Positions 49,985 through 58,578 of a DNA stretch of 64,000 nucleotides are shown here, piece after piece. The notes under the pieces were generated by a model, which worked only from the letters and a program-made list of their open reading frames with translations, was not told the origin of the DNA and did not search any database. Origin of the DNA: Shinella zoogloeoides (lineage in GTDB: Bacteria; Pseudomonadota; Alphaproteobacteria; Rhizobiales; Rhizobiaceae); the NCBI RefSeq assembly GCF_003574625.1, contig NZ_QNUJ01000004.1, positions 310,001-374,000 of the forward strand. The letters are read 5' to 3'. The position numbers and the translations under genes were made by a program. The first letter of the stretch is position 1, and each line of letters begins with the position of its first letter.

Positions 49985-50323
49985 ATGGCGTTCGAATTCA
50001 GGCGCTTCAGCGCCGTCCTTCTCATGGCCGCCATGCCGGCCGCGCTCGCCGCCTGCGCCTCCTCGGAAGCGCCCGCGACGGTGAATGCCGGCGCGAACCG
50101 CGCGGCCGTCTATCCCGACATCACCGCCATCGTGCGCGGCGAGACGCAGCAGATGAGCGACGAGGAAGCGGCCAATTACCAGGCGAGCCTGATGGCGCTT
50201 GCGCATCGCCGCAAGGCGGGTACGATCTCGGAAGCCGAATATCGCCGGCAGCTCGCCGAATTGCAGGCGTTGCGCGACAACCACGGCAAGGCAACGCTGG
50301 CCGAAATCGAAGGCACGAAATAG
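49985..50323 (+). CDS. Small lipoprotein, conserved hypothetical
   Basis: The 112-residue precursor has a lipobox LAAC (Cys near 24) after a hydrophobic signal. The mature part is short and helical ([42 protein letters not shown]), which recalls SHOCT-like short C-terminal helices. Function unknown. It is divergent from phaC across 125 bp of A+T-richer DNA. AGGAG lies 12 bases before ATG 49985, slightly far. Confidence 0.65.
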   Translation: MAFEFRRFSAVLLMAAMPAALAACASSEAPATVNAGANRAAVYPDITAIVRGETQQMSDEEAANYQASLMALAHRRKAGTISEAEYRRQLAELQALRDNHGKATLAEIEGTK

Positions 50324-50497
50324 CACTTGCCTTTCGTGCCGTTTGGCAGCAAAGCGAAAGACGGCCTTTTGGCCGCCGGCGCGGGCGGAGCGCCTTCATT
50401 TCGAACGCTTTCGCCCTTATCCGGTCACTTTGAATCGCGCGGAGTTTTGTGTCGTCCGGCAGGGTCCGGAGGGGCTCCGCGCTCAACGGGGTTAGAG

Positions 50498-51715
50498 ATG
50501 GAAGAGTTTCACAAGGTCCGGCGTCTGCCGCCATATGTTTTCGAACAGGTCAACCGTTTGAAAGCAAGCGCGCGAGCGGGCGGCGCCGACATCATCGACC
50601 TTGGCATGGGCAACCCCGACCTGCCGACCCCCAAGGCCATCGTCGACAAGCTCTGCGAGGTAGTCCAGGACCCGCGCACGCACCGCTATTCCTCCTCCAA
50701 GGGCATTCCCGGCCTTCGCCGCGCGCAGGCCGCCTATTACGCCCGCCGCTTCGGCGTGAAGCTGAACCCGGAGACGCAGGTCGTCGCCACCCTCGGCTCC
50801 AAGGAAGGCTTCGCCAACATGGCGCAGGCGATCACCGCGCCGGGCGACGTCATCCTCTGCCCGAACCCGACCTATCCGATCCACGCCTTCGGCTTCCTGA
50901 TGACCGGCGGGGTCATCCGCTCCATCCCGGTCGAGCCGGACGAGAGCTTCTTCCCGCCGCTCGAGCGCGCCGTGCGCCACTCGATCCCGAAGCCACTCGC
51001 GCTGATCATCAACTATCCGTCGAACCCGACGGCGCAGGTCGCCACGCTCGATTTCTACAAGGACGTCATCGCCTTTGCGAAGAAGCATGACATCATCGTG
51101 CTCTCCGACCTTGCCTATTCGGAAATCTACTTCGACGACACGCCGCCGCCGTCCGTGCTGGAAGTGCCAGGCGCGATGGACATCACCGTCGAATTCACCT
51201 CCATGTCGAAGACCTTCTCCATGCCCGGCTGGCGCATGGGCTTTGCTGTCGGCAACGAGCGCCTGATCGCCGCGCTGACCCGCGTGAAGTCCTATCTCGA
51301 CTACGGCGCCTTCACGCCGATCCAGGTGGCCGCGACCCATGCGCTGAACGGCGACGGCTCAGACATCGCGGAAGTGCGCAACGTCTACAAGCGCCGCCGC
51401 GACGTGATGGTCGAGACCTTCGGCAAGGCCGGCTTCGAAGTGCCGCCGCCGGCCGCGACCATGTTCGCCTGGGCGAAGATCCCGGAAAAGTTCCGCCATC
51501 TCGGCTCGCTGGAATTCTCCAAGCTGCTCGTCGAGAAGGCGGATGTCGCCGTCGCTCCCGGCGTCGGCTTCGGGGAGCTCGGCGACGATTACGTCCGTCT
51601 CGCGCTGGTCGAGAACGAGCACCGCATCCGCCAGGCTGCGCGCAATATCAAGAAGTTCCTTTCCACGGCCGACGAGACGATGCACAACGTCATCTCGCTC
51701 AACGCCCATCGCTAA
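50498..51715 (+). CDS. Class I aminotransferase, alanine/LL-DAP-type (AlaC-like)
   Basis: The 405-residue PLP enzyme has DLGMGNPDLPTPK near the N-terminus, NYPSNPTAQVA (PLP-binding Asn) and SMSKTFSMPGWRMGF, where the Lys carries PLP and the Arg binds the substrate carboxylate. It is close to AlaC, the alanine-forming transaminase, and is often labelled LL-diaminopimelate aminotransferase. Its place just before hom, across a hairpin, suggests amino acid metabolism. ATG 50498 begins the conserved sequence; the ribosome-binding site is weak. Confidence 0.85.
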   Translation: MEEFHKVRRLPPYVFEQVNRLKASARAGGADIIDLGMGNPDLPTPKAIVDKLCEVVQDPRTHRYSSSKGIPGLRRAQAAYYARRFGVKLNPETQVVATLGSKEGFANMAQAITAPGDVILCPNPTYPIHAFGFLMTGGVIRSIPVEPDESFFPPLERAVRHSIPKPLALIINYPSNPTAQVATLDFYKDVIAFAKKHDIIVLSDLAYSEIYFDDTPPPSVLEVPGAMDITVEFTSMSKTFSMPGWRMGFAVGNERLIAALTRVKSYLDYGAFTPIQVAATHALNGDGSDIAEVRNVYKRRRDVMVETFGKAGFEVPPPAATMFAWAKIPEKFRHLGSLEFSKLLVEKADVAVAPGVGFGELGDDYVRLALVENEHRIRQAARNIKKFLSTADETMHNVISLNAHR

Positions 51716-51723
51716 TGAAATCC

Positions 51724-51750
51724 GCCCTCCGCGTTCAGCGGAGGGCTTTT
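51724..51750 (+). terminator. Hairpin between aminotransferase and hom
   Basis: GCCCTCCGC pairs with GCGGAGGGC (loop GTTCA region) and is followed by TTTT. It lies eight bases after the aminotransferase stop and 20 bases before hom, so hom may depend on read-through or on an internal promoter. Confidence 0.65.
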
Positions 51751-51772
51751 CCAGAACTCATAGGACATGACC

Positions 51773-53095
51773 ATGGCTGATGCCCTGAAGATCGGCATTG
51801 CGGGCTTGGGGACCGTTGGTGCCTCGCTCGCGAAGATTCTCGTCGAACGCAGGGACATGCTTGAGACGACATGCGGCCGGCCGATCGAGATCGACGCCGT
51901 CACGGCGCGCAGCAAGGGCCGCGATCGCGGCGTCGATCTCTCCGTTGCCGAATGGTTCGACGATCCGGTGGCGCTCGCCCGCGAGGCGAAGATCGACGTC
52001 TTCGTGGAACTGATGGGCGGGGCGGGTGATCCGGCCCTTGCCGCCGTCAAGGCGGCGCTGTCGCGCGGCGTCCATGTCGTGACGGCCAACAAGGCGCTGC
52101 TCGCCGCGCATGGCGTCGAGCTTGCCGGCATCGCCGAGAAGCACGGCTCGCTCCTCAACTACGAGGCGGCGGTCGCCGGCGGCATCCCGGTCATCAAGGC
52201 GCTGCGCGAATCCCTGACCGGTAACACGATTTCCCGCGTCTACGGGATCATGAACGGCACCTGCAACTACATCCTGACCAAGATGGAGAAGGAGGGGCTT
52301 TCCTTCGAGGCATGCCTCAAGGAAGCCCAGCGTCTCGGCTATGCCGAAGCCGACCCCGCCTTCGACATCGAGGGCAACGACACGGCGCACAAGCTGTCGA
52401 TCCTGACGACGCTCGCCTTCGGTACGAGGATTTCGGCCGACGACATCTATCTCGAAGGCATCACCAACATCTCCATCGACGATATCCGCGCCGCAGCCGA
52501 TCTCGGCTACCGCATCAAGCTGCTGGGCGTCGCGCAGAAGACCGATACGGGGGTCGAACAGCGCGTGCATCCGACCATGGTGCCGCTCGACAGCGTCATC
52601 GCGCAGGTCGACGGCGTGACGAACGCCGTAGCCATCGAATCGGACATTCTCGGCGAGCTGCTGATGGTCGGCCCCGGCGCAGGCGGCAATGCCACGGCTT
52701 CGGCCGTGCTCGGCGATATCGCCGACATCGCCAAGAGCCGCCCCGGCGCACAGACCGTCCCGGCGCTCGGTCGCCCGGCCGCCGCGCTCGCCCCCTACAA
52801 GCGCGCGCAGATCCGCAAGCACCACGGCGGCTACTTCATCCGCCTCTCGGTGGAAGACCGCACGGGTGTCTTCGCCAGCATCGCGCGGCACATGGCGGAG
52901 AACGGCATCTCGCTGGAATCCATCGTGCAGCGCGCGCAGTCGACGGCCGAATCGACCGATCCGAAGACGATCATCCTCGTCACCCACGCGACGATGGAGG
53001 ATTCCGTCCGCAAGGCCGTCGCTTCCATCAAGAGCGAGGGCTATCTTGTCGGCGAGCCGCAGGTGATCCGCATCGAGCGGCCGAAGACGGCTTGA
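51773..53095 (+). CDS. hom: Homoserine dehydrogenase
   Basis: It reduces aspartate semialdehyde to homoserine for Thr and Met synthesis. The product is about 440 residues. The nucleotide motif is GIAGLGTVGASLA, then VTANKALLA and the signature NGTCNYILTKM. The catalytic Lys lies in TAHKLSIL. A C-terminal ACT domain from about 355 (GGYFIRLSVEDRTGVFASIA) is expected to mediate feedback by threonine. Two ATGs, 51767 and 51773, are possible; the second begins the family N-terminus. Confidence 0.95.
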   Translation: MADALKIGIAGLGTVGASLAKILVERRDMLETTCGRPIEIDAVTARSKGRDRGVDLSVAEWFDDPVALAREAKIDVFVELMGGAGDPALAAVKAALSRGVHVVTANKALLAAHGVELAGIAEKHGSLLNYEAAVAGGIPVIKALRESLTGNTISRVYGIMNGTCNYILTKMEKEGLSFEACLKEAQRLGYAEADPAFDIEGNDTAHKLSILTTLAFGTRISADDIYLEGITNISIDDIRAAADLGYRIKLLGVAQKTDTGVEQRVHPTMVPLDSVIAQVDGVTNAVAIESDILGELLMVGPGAGGNATASAVLGDIADIAKSRPGAQTVPALGRPAAALAPYKRAQIRKHHGGYFIRLSVEDRTGVFASIARHMAENGISLESIVQRAQSTAESTDPKTIILVTHATMEDSVRKAVASIKSEGYLVGEPQVIRIERPKTA

Positions 53096-53130
53096 TTTTC
53101 GCTGCCCGCATCTCGGTGCGGATCAGCCCT

Positions 53131-53269
53131 TCACCCTAACCCTCTCCCCGCAAGCGGGGAGAGGGGCCTTGCCCCACGCAACGTTGGAGAGTTGAGGAAA
53201 ACGGTGCGGCACTTTTCCTTCTCCCCGCAGCCAAGGAGAAGATGGCCGGCAGGCCGGATGAGGGGCCGG
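53131..53269. repeat. RIME-like palindromic intergenic element, copy B
   Basis: It shares with copy A (5122-5269) the opening CACCCTAACCCTCTCCCCGC, the TTGCCCCA-CAACGTTGG-type centre, GTGCGGCA, CCGCAGCCAAGGAGAAG and the end GGCCGGCAGGCCGGATGAGG. It fills most of the gap between hom and recJ, and its end is about 40 bp before the recJ start. Confidence 0.75.
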
Positions 53270-53307
53270 CCTTCCGATGCAGGAGGGGTAACACGACCGG
53301 AGCCGCC

Positions 53308-55116
53308 ATGAGCATGTTGGAAAACGCAGATCCCGTCAGCCGGGCCTTTCTCGGCGTCGAGCGCTCGGCGACCGGGCAGCGCTGGGTGGCGCGGCTCGAC
53401 CAGGCGGGGGAGAACCGCGCGCTGGCGATGAGCCAGACCCATGGCCTGCCGGACCTCATCTCCCGCGTCCTGTCCGGACGGGGCATTCCCTTCGAGAATG
53501 CGCTGGAATTCCTCGACCCGACGCTGCGACGGCTTATGCCCGAGCCCTATAGCCTGATGGACTGCGAGGCCGCGACGGAGCGGCTGGCGCGCGCCATCGA
53601 GCGCGGCGAGCGCGTCGCGATCTTCGGCGACTACGATGTCGACGGGGCCTCCTCCTCGGCATTGCTCTACCGCTTCCTGACGCATTTCGGCGTGCCGGCG
53701 GAAATCTACATTCCCGACCGCATCTTCGAGGGCTACGGCCCGAACCCGAACGCCATCGGCCAGCTCATCGACCGGGGCGCGCAGTTGATCGTCACGGTCG
53801 ACTGCGGCTCGACGAGCCACGAATCGCTCGCCGTCGCGCGCGAACGCGGCATCGACGTCGTCGTCATCGACCACCATCAGGTCGGCGAGACGCTGCCGCC
53901 GGCCCTGGCGCTCGTCAATCCGAACCGCGAGGACGATCTGTCGGGGCAGGGGCATCTTTCCGCCGCCGGCGTCGTCTTCCTCGTTCTGGTGGCCCTGCAG
54001 CGGCTGCTGCGCCAGCGCGGCGATGTGCGGGCGGGGAGCTTCGACCTTCTCTCCATGCTCGATCTGGTGGCGCTTTCCACGGTCTGCGACGTCGTTCCGC
54101 TGAAGGGGCTGAACCGCGCCTATGTGGTCAAGGGCCTCGTCGCCGCGCGCCATCTCGGCAATGCCGGCCTGACGGCGTTGCTCAAGCAGGCGGGCATCGG
54201 CGGGCCGGTGACGCCCTATCATCTCGGCTTCCTCGTCGGCCCGCGCATCAATGCCGGCGGGCGCATCGGCGATGCCGCCCTCGGCAGCCGCCTCCTGACC
54301 ATCGACGAGCCGGGCGAGGCGGAGCGCATCGCAAAACAGCTCGACGAGCTCAACCGCGAACGCCAGGCCATGGAAGCCGCCATGCTGGCAGAGGCCGAGG
54401 CCGAGGCGCAGGCGGAATACGGCACGGGCGAAAACGCTTCGGTGATCCTGACGGCCCGCGAGGGCTGGCATCCCGGCGTCGTCGGCCTGCTCGCCTCGCG
54501 GCTGAAGGACCGCTTCCGCCGCCCGGCATTCGCCATCGCCTTCGACCCTTCGGGCAAGGGCACCGGCTCCGGCCGCTCGATCAGCGGCTTCGATCTCGGG
54601 CGTATGGTGCGCGCCGCCGTCGACGAAGGCATCCTCGTCAAGGGCGGCGGCCATGCCATGGCGGCGGGCCTGACGGTGGAGCGGGAAAAACTCGGCCGGC
54701 TGCGCAGCTTCTTCGAGGAGCGCGCGGAACGCACCGTGCGCGACCTCGTCGCCGTGGAGACGCTGAAGATCGATGGTGCGCTCAGCGCCAGCGGCGCTAC
54801 GCTGGCGCTTGCCGACCAGCTGGAACAGGCCGGCCCCTACGGCTCCGGCCATCCGCAGCCGATCTTCGCGCTGCCGGCGCATCGCGTGCGCGACGTGCGC
54901 CCCGTCGGCGTCAACCACCTGCGCATCAGCCTGGAAGGCCCCGACGGCGGTAGGCTGGATGCCATGGCCTTCCGTGCGGCGGAAGCCGATCTCGGGCTTT
55001 TCCTGATGAAGGAGCGCGGGCAGGCGGTGCATTTCGCCGGCACGCTTTCCGCCGATAGCTGGCAGGGCAGCCGGCGCATCCAGTTCCGCGTGATCGACGC
55101 GGCAAAGGCGTTCTGA
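53308..55116 (+). CDS. recJ: Single-stranded-DNA-specific exonuclease RecJ
   Basis: It is a 5'-3' exonuclease in recombination and mismatch repair. The product has 602 residues. DHH-family motifs are FGDYDVDGASSSAL near residue 108, VDCGSTSHE, IDHHQV near 190, and GPRINAGGRIGDA. The DHHA1 glycine motif is GGGHAMAAG near 449, and a C-terminal OB-like part follows (RIQFRVIDA). An earlier in-frame ATG at 53242 is inside the repeat element and is not the start; ATG 53308 with GGAG upstream is preferred. Confidence 0.94.
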   Translation: MSMLENADPVSRAFLGVERSATGQRWVARLDQAGENRALAMSQTHGLPDLISRVLSGRGIPFENALEFLDPTLRRLMPEPYSLMDCEAATERLARAIERGERVAIFGDYDVDGASSSALLYRFLTHFGVPAEIYIPDRIFEGYGPNPNAIGQLIDRGAQLIVTVDCGSTSHESLAVARERGIDVVVIDHHQVGETLPPALALVNPNREDDLSGQGHLSAAGVVFLVLVALQRLLRQRGDVRAGSFDLLSMLDLVALSTVCDVVPLKGLNRAYVVKGLVAARHLGNAGLTALLKQAGIGGPVTPYHLGFLVGPRINAGGRIGDAALGSRLLTIDEPGEAERIAKQLDELNRERQAMEAAMLAEAEAEAQAEYGTGENASVILTAREGWHPGVVGLLASRLKDRFRRPAFAIAFDPSGKGTGSGRSISGFDLGRMVRAAVDEGILVKGGGHAMAAGLTVEREKLGRLRSFFEERAERTVRDLVAVETLKIDGALSASGATLALADQLEQAGPYGSGHPQPIFALPAHRVRDVRPVGVNHLRISLEGPDGGRLDAMAFRAAEADLGLFLMKERGQAVHFAGTLSADSWQGSRRIQFRVIDAAKAF

Positions 55117-55152
55117 CGGACGCGGTTTTCATGGCGGTGTCGGGGAGGACCG

Positions 55153-55227
55153 TGGCACGCCCTAGGGGAGTCGAACCCCTCTTTCCAGAATGAAAATCTG
55201 GCGTCCTAACCGATAGACGAAGGGCGC
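55153..55227 (-). tRNA. tRNA-Glu(TTC), copy 1
   Basis: On the minus strand the acceptor GCGCCCT pairs with AGGGCGT, the anticodon loop reads TTTTCAT (anticodon TTC), the T arm is GAGGGGTTCGACTCCCC and CCA is encoded. The length is 75 nt. It is identical to copies 2 and 3. Confidence 0.95.
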
Positions 55228-55241
55228 GTGCGGTGGGCGTC

Positions 55242-55270
55242 TTCTAGTCGGGGGTGCGGATTCGCGCAAG
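55242..55270 (-). promoter_or_regulatory. Promoter of tRNA-Glu copy 1
   Basis: On the minus strand CTTGCG (55265-55270), exactly 17 bases, and CTAGAA (55242-55247). The -10 ends 14 bases before the tRNA 5' end. Confidence 0.65.
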
Positions 55271-55369
55271 CCCTAAATGCAGGAAATCTCAGTTTTTTCC
55301 CAGTCGTGAAAGCAGGTGCGGGGGAACGCTCGAAGGCATGATTTCAACGATGATGGGAGGGGGGACCCG

Positions 55370-55444
55370 TGGCACGCCCTAGGGGAGTCGAACCCCTCTT
55401 TCCAGAATGAAAATCTGGCGTCCTAACCGATAGACGAAGGGCGC
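55370..55444 (-). tRNA. tRNA-Glu(TTC), copy 2
   Basis: It has the same 75-nt sequence as copy 1, including the encoded CCA, 217 bp further on. The leader GAAGACGCCCACCGCAC is also identical. Confidence 0.95.
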
Positions 55445-55458
55445 GTGCGGTGGGCGTC

Positions 55459-55487
55459 TTCTAGTCGGGACGGGGCGGATGCGCAAG
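55459..55487 (-). promoter_or_regulatory. Promoter of tRNA-Glu copy 2
   Basis: On the minus strand CTTGCG (55482-55487), 17 bases, and CTAGAA (55459-55464), the same geometry as copy 1 with a diverged spacer. Confidence 0.65.
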
Positions 55488-55576
55488 ACGAAAAATCGCG
55501 TTCGGCGCAACTTTTTCAACAGCCAGGCGAAGGGCTCCGGCGCGCGAAAAACAGGCGATTTCAAGGGGAGGGACCG

Positions 55577-55651
55577 TGGCACGCCCTAGGGGAGTCGAAC
55601 CCCTCTTTCCAGAATGAAAATCTGGCGTCCTAACCGATAGACGAAGGGCGC
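55577..55651 (-). tRNA. tRNA-Glu(TTC), copy 3
   Basis: It has the same 75-nt sequence, 207 bp after copy 2. It is the most upstream of the three in the direction of transcription. Confidence 0.95.
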
Positions 55652-55665
55652 GTGCGGTGGGCGTC

Positions 55666-55694
55666 TTATAGAAGGGCGTTTTTTATTCCGCAAG
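55666..55694 (-). promoter_or_regulatory. Promoter of tRNA-Glu copy 3
   Basis: On the minus strand CTTGCG (55689-55694), 17 A-rich bases, and CTATAA (55666-55671), the closest of the three to the alphaproteobacterial consensus. It lies just past the terminator of the preceding gene. Confidence 0.7.
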
Positions 55695-55712
55695 CGGGAA
55701 AAAGCGCTCGTG

Positions 55713-55747
55713 ACAAAAAAATGAAAAGCCGCCCGGAAGGCGGCTTT
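55713..55747 (-). terminator. Rho-independent terminator of the M15 lipoprotein gene
   Basis: On the minus strand AAAGCCGCC pairs with GGCGGCTTT, followed by TCATTTTTTT. It separates the lipoprotein gene from the first tRNA-Glu promoter. Confidence 0.75.
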
Positions 55748-55791
55748 GCGGAGGAAAAAGGACTTTGATCCCGGGGACTTAGCCCCATGTT

Positions 55792-57069
55792 CTATTTCCG
55801 GGCGCGGCAGCGCCAGTTCCAGTCGCGCTCGGGGCCGATGTCGATATGCACGGATTCGGTGTGGCAATAGGTGCCGACGCCGCCGCGGCCGGGCATGCTG
55901 CGGAGATATTCCGCAAGCTCCCACTTGCTGACACCCGAAATCTGGATGTCGGCCGCCTCGCAGCGCGTGTGCAGCGACTGCTTCTCCCGATTGGGCTTCA
56001 CGTCGCGAAGTCCGGAGGTGACGATGATCGGCTTGTCGTAGTGCTTTTCGATCGTCTTCAGCACCTGCAGCAGTTCCGGCTTGAAGCAGCCGGTCTTCAC
56101 CTTCTCGGTCTGCAGCCACAGGCCGTTCGGCGCAAGGCGCGCAAGGCCGGCGATGGAGGCCACTTCCTTGAACTGCGGCGCGTCGTCGTCGCCCTCGTCC
56201 GATTCGGAGTGATCCGTGGAGAACATGGAATTCGCCGTGGCGACACCGGGCAGGACGCCGAGGGACGCCTTCTGGGTGGCGCCCGCGCTGTCGCGATTGA
56301 GCACGCGGCGCTGCTGCGTTGCAAGGCCGTCGCCGCCGTCGTTCGCCGTTGCCTTGTCGGCAAAGAGGGAGGCGACCGTCACCCGCTTGTTCTGGCCGTT
56401 CTGGGCGTCATCCGGCAGCGCGGCAAGCGCCTTTTCGGCGGCATTCGCCCTTGCCGGCTCCTCGACGAGTGCGGCGCGGGCCGAAGTCGGGATCGGGACG
56501 TTCTCCGGCATGGCGTCGCTATCGCCGAGCATCGCGACTTCCTCGCCGCTGGCGGTATTGAGCTGCGGCATGTCCTCGACGGGCAGGCGCCCTGTCTTGC
56601 CAGCGCCCTGCGCCGCACCGGCGCTTGCAAAGAGGCCGCCGTTGGAGGTGTTCGCGGCCTGCGCCGCATAGGCCGTGCCGACCGGCGCCTGGCCGCCATT
56701 GGAATAGATGCTGGCCTTGCCCGCATCCAGATTGGCCGGCTGCATGACGGCGCCCGCCATGTCGCGGCCGGCTTCGCCCTGGCCCTGCTGATCGAGGGCA
56801 GCGGTGGCATCCGCGGTGGCCTGGGACCCCTGCGCCGCGCCTTCGGCGGCGATGACCGGCGTGGTGGTCTCTTCACCGCCTGCTGCGGCCGTTTCTTCCT
56901 TGTCCTGCGCGGCCGTGCTGTCGGCGCGCAGATCGGTGGAGACTGCGGATACGCAGCCCGAGAGCGTGGCAACCGAGACGGCCAGCAGCAATCCATACCG
57001 CAGCGTCTTCAGGCTCGGCCACTTTCCTTGCACGATCTGCAAAGGCTTTCCCCCGCTTTCGACGTTCAT
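55792..57069 (-). CDS. M15-type peptidase-like lipoprotein with long disordered linker
   Basis: The 425-residue precursor has a signal helix near 22-40 and the lipobox LSGC. A long Ala/Gly/Gln/Glu-rich linker (about 45-290) leads to a C-terminal M15A-like domain: IVTSGLRD, SLHTRCEAADIQISG with the zinc His and Asp, and TESVHIDIGPERDW with the last His. M15 proteins cut peptidoglycan peptides or bind them. The linker would let the domain reach the cell wall from the membrane. ATG 57069 is the first before the signal. Confidence 0.8.
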   Translation of the reverse strand: MNVESGGKPLQIVQGKWPSLKTLRYGLLLAVSVATLSGCVSAVSTDLRADSTAAQDKEETAAAGGEETTTPVIAAEGAAQGSQATADATAALDQQGQGEAGRDMAGAVMQPANLDAGKASIYSNGGQAPVGTAYAAQAANTSNGGLFASAGAAQGAGKTGRLPVEDMPQLNTASGEEVAMLGDSDAMPENVPIPTSARAALVEEPARANAAEKALAALPDDAQNGQNKRVTVASLFADKATANDGGDGLATQQRRVLNRDSAGATQKASLGVLPGVATANSMFSTDHSESDEGDDDAPQFKEVASIAGLARLAPNGLWLQTEKVKTGCFKPELLQVLKTIEKHYDKPIIVTSGLRDVKPNREKQSLHTRCEAADIQISGVSKWELAEYLRSMPGRGGVGTYCHTESVHIDIGPERDWNWRCRARK

Positions 57070-57365
57070 GCCCCGGTCTTGCCGACGGTGGGGCCATTTC
57101 TTCAGACAGTCGCAACCGCAATCGAAAAGGCCAGGGGCCATGCTGCGGCTGCCGCGATGTATCGCCCGGCCATTGCAGGAAAGACCGAAACGATGAAGCC
57201 GTGAACGCAGAACGGGAGCAATCCGGCCCGAAAACGGCCACACGCCCCCTCACGCTGGCGATCGACCGGAACGGCAAGAATCTTCCGGTCAAATACGGCA
57301 AAACGATGGTTCGTCGCTGAAGGTCTAGGACGCAAGCTTTGCCCGGAGCTTGCGTCCGGGACGAA

Positions 57366-57806
57366 TTACCAGGCGCCGGTATTGCCCATCGAGGCCCAGG
57401 GCTCTGCCGGGGCGAGGCTTGCGCCCTTCTGCAGGATCTCGATGGAAATGCCGTCCGGCGAGCGCACGAAGGCCATGTGGCCGTCGCGGGGCGGGCGGTT
57501 GATGGTGACGCCGTTGTCCATAAGTTTCTGGCAGAGGGCGTAGATATCGTCGACCTCGTAGGCGAGGTGGCCGAAATTGCGGCCGCCCGTATAATCCTCG
57601 CTGTCCCAGTTATAGGTCAGCTCCAGGCAGGGCGCGGCGTTCTCGCGTGCCGTGGCGAGATCGCCGGACGCCGCCAGGAAGATCAGCGTGAAGCGGCCCT
57701 TCTCGTTCTCGATCCGGCGCACTTCCTCAAGGCCGAAGAGCGTGCAGTAGAAGTGCAGGGACTTGTCGACGTCTTTGACGCGGACCATCGTGTGAAGATA
57801 ACGCAT
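57366..57806 (-). CDS. gloA: Lactoylglutathione lyase (glyoxalase I)
   Basis: It converts the methylglyoxal-glutathione adduct to S-lactoylglutathione. The product has 146 residues. The metal ligands fit glyoxalase I: His in RYLHTMVRV, Glu in LELTYNW, His in FGHLAYEVDD and Glu in SIEILQK. NFGHLAYEV and DPDG-like SPDGISIE are family signatures. ATG 57806 has AAGGA seven bases upstream. The 296-bp gap between it and the M15 gene shows no other gene. Confidence 0.9.
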   Translation of the reverse strand: MRYLHTMVRVKDVDKSLHFYCTLFGLEEVRRIENEKGRFTLIFLAASGDLATARENAAPCLELTYNWDSEDYTGGRNFGHLAYEVDDIYALCQKLMDNGVTINRPPRDGHMAFVRSPDGISIEILQKGASLAPAEPWASMGNTGAW

Positions 57807-57999
57807 TGCAATGTCCTTCAAATTGGAATCGCTGAAAGGTTAGGCTTTTGTCAGCCTCGGGCAAGCCTTGCGGCCTATCAAGGGAGCCGGCAAAACTTTC
57901 AAAGGGGCTTGCGCATTCGCATCGGGACAATGTTATTCTGGTTCTCAAGAATCAGTTAACCGTAACTCATGTGACGCGTAAACGAGGGGCTGGCAGGTC

Positions 58000-58578
58000 A
58001 TGGCGGACAGGGTGTCTTCAAAGGAAATCACGATGCGTGATGACCAGGGCAGCGACGCCGTCGAGCTGATCGAGATCACCGGCGTCATCAAGTGGTTCGA
58101 CGTCGCCAAGGGCTTCGGCTTCATCGTGCCCGACAACGGCATGCAGGACGTGCTGCTGCACGTCACATGCCTGCGCCGTGACGGCTACCAGACGGTTCTC
58201 GAAGGCACGCGCGTCGTGGCGCTCATCCACAAGCGCGACCGCGGCTACCAGGCCTTCCGCATCCTTTCCATGGACCAGACCACCGCCGTGCACCCCTCGC
58301 AGCTGCCGCCGGTGAAGACCCATGTTCAGGTCACGCCTTCGAGCGGGCTGGAGCGCGTGCTGGTCAAGTGGTTCAACCGCACCAAAGGCTTCGGCTTCCT
58401 GACGCGCGGCGAAGGCACGGAAGACATCTTCATCCACATGGAGACCCTGCGCCGCTTCGGCCTGACCGAGCTGCGCCCCGGCCAGGTCGTGCTGGTGCGT
58501 TTTGGCGACGGCGAGAAGGGCCTGATGGCCGCGGAGATCCATCCCGACATTCCGGTTCCGGGCAACAGGGCACATTGA
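58000..58578 (+). CDS. Double cold-shock-domain protein
   Basis: The 192-residue nucleic-acid-binding protein has two CSDs. Domain 1 (about 26-93) has GVIKWFDVAKGFGFIVPD, and domain 2 (about 118-185) has VLVKWFNRTKGFGFLTRGEGTEDIFIHMETL. In both domains RNP1 (KGFGFI or KGFGFL) is intact, but RNP2 is intact only in domain 2 (DIFIH against DVLLH). Tandem CSD proteins are typical of Alphaproteobacteria and act as RNA chaperones. ATG 58000 is taken; ATG 58033 is an alternative. The stop overlaps the next start (TGATG). Confidence 0.9.
   Translation: MADRVSSKEITMRDDQGSDAVELIEITGVIKWFDVAKGFGFIVPDNGMQDVLLHVTCLRRDGYQTVLEGTRVVALIHKRDRGYQAFRILSMDQTTAVHPSQLPPVKTHVQVTPSSGLERVLVKWFNRTKGFGFLTRGEGTEDIFIHMETLRRFGLTELRPGQVVLVRFGDGEKGLMAAEIHPDIPVPGNRAH

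Noticed and set aside
47263-50034. A minus-strand frame of 923 codons ending in SfsA
   Set aside because: Only the last 239 codons are real. The rest is a shifted frame over phaC, which has all catalytic motifs in its own frame.
53242-53307. Upstream ATG for recJ
   Set aside because: It lies inside the RIME-like repeat. The same ATGGCCGGCAGGCCGG string appears as repeat sequence elsewhere.
55370-55651. Short open frames across the tRNA-Glu genes
   Set aside because: They repeat the same residues because the tRNA sequence is repeated, and they are not protein genes.
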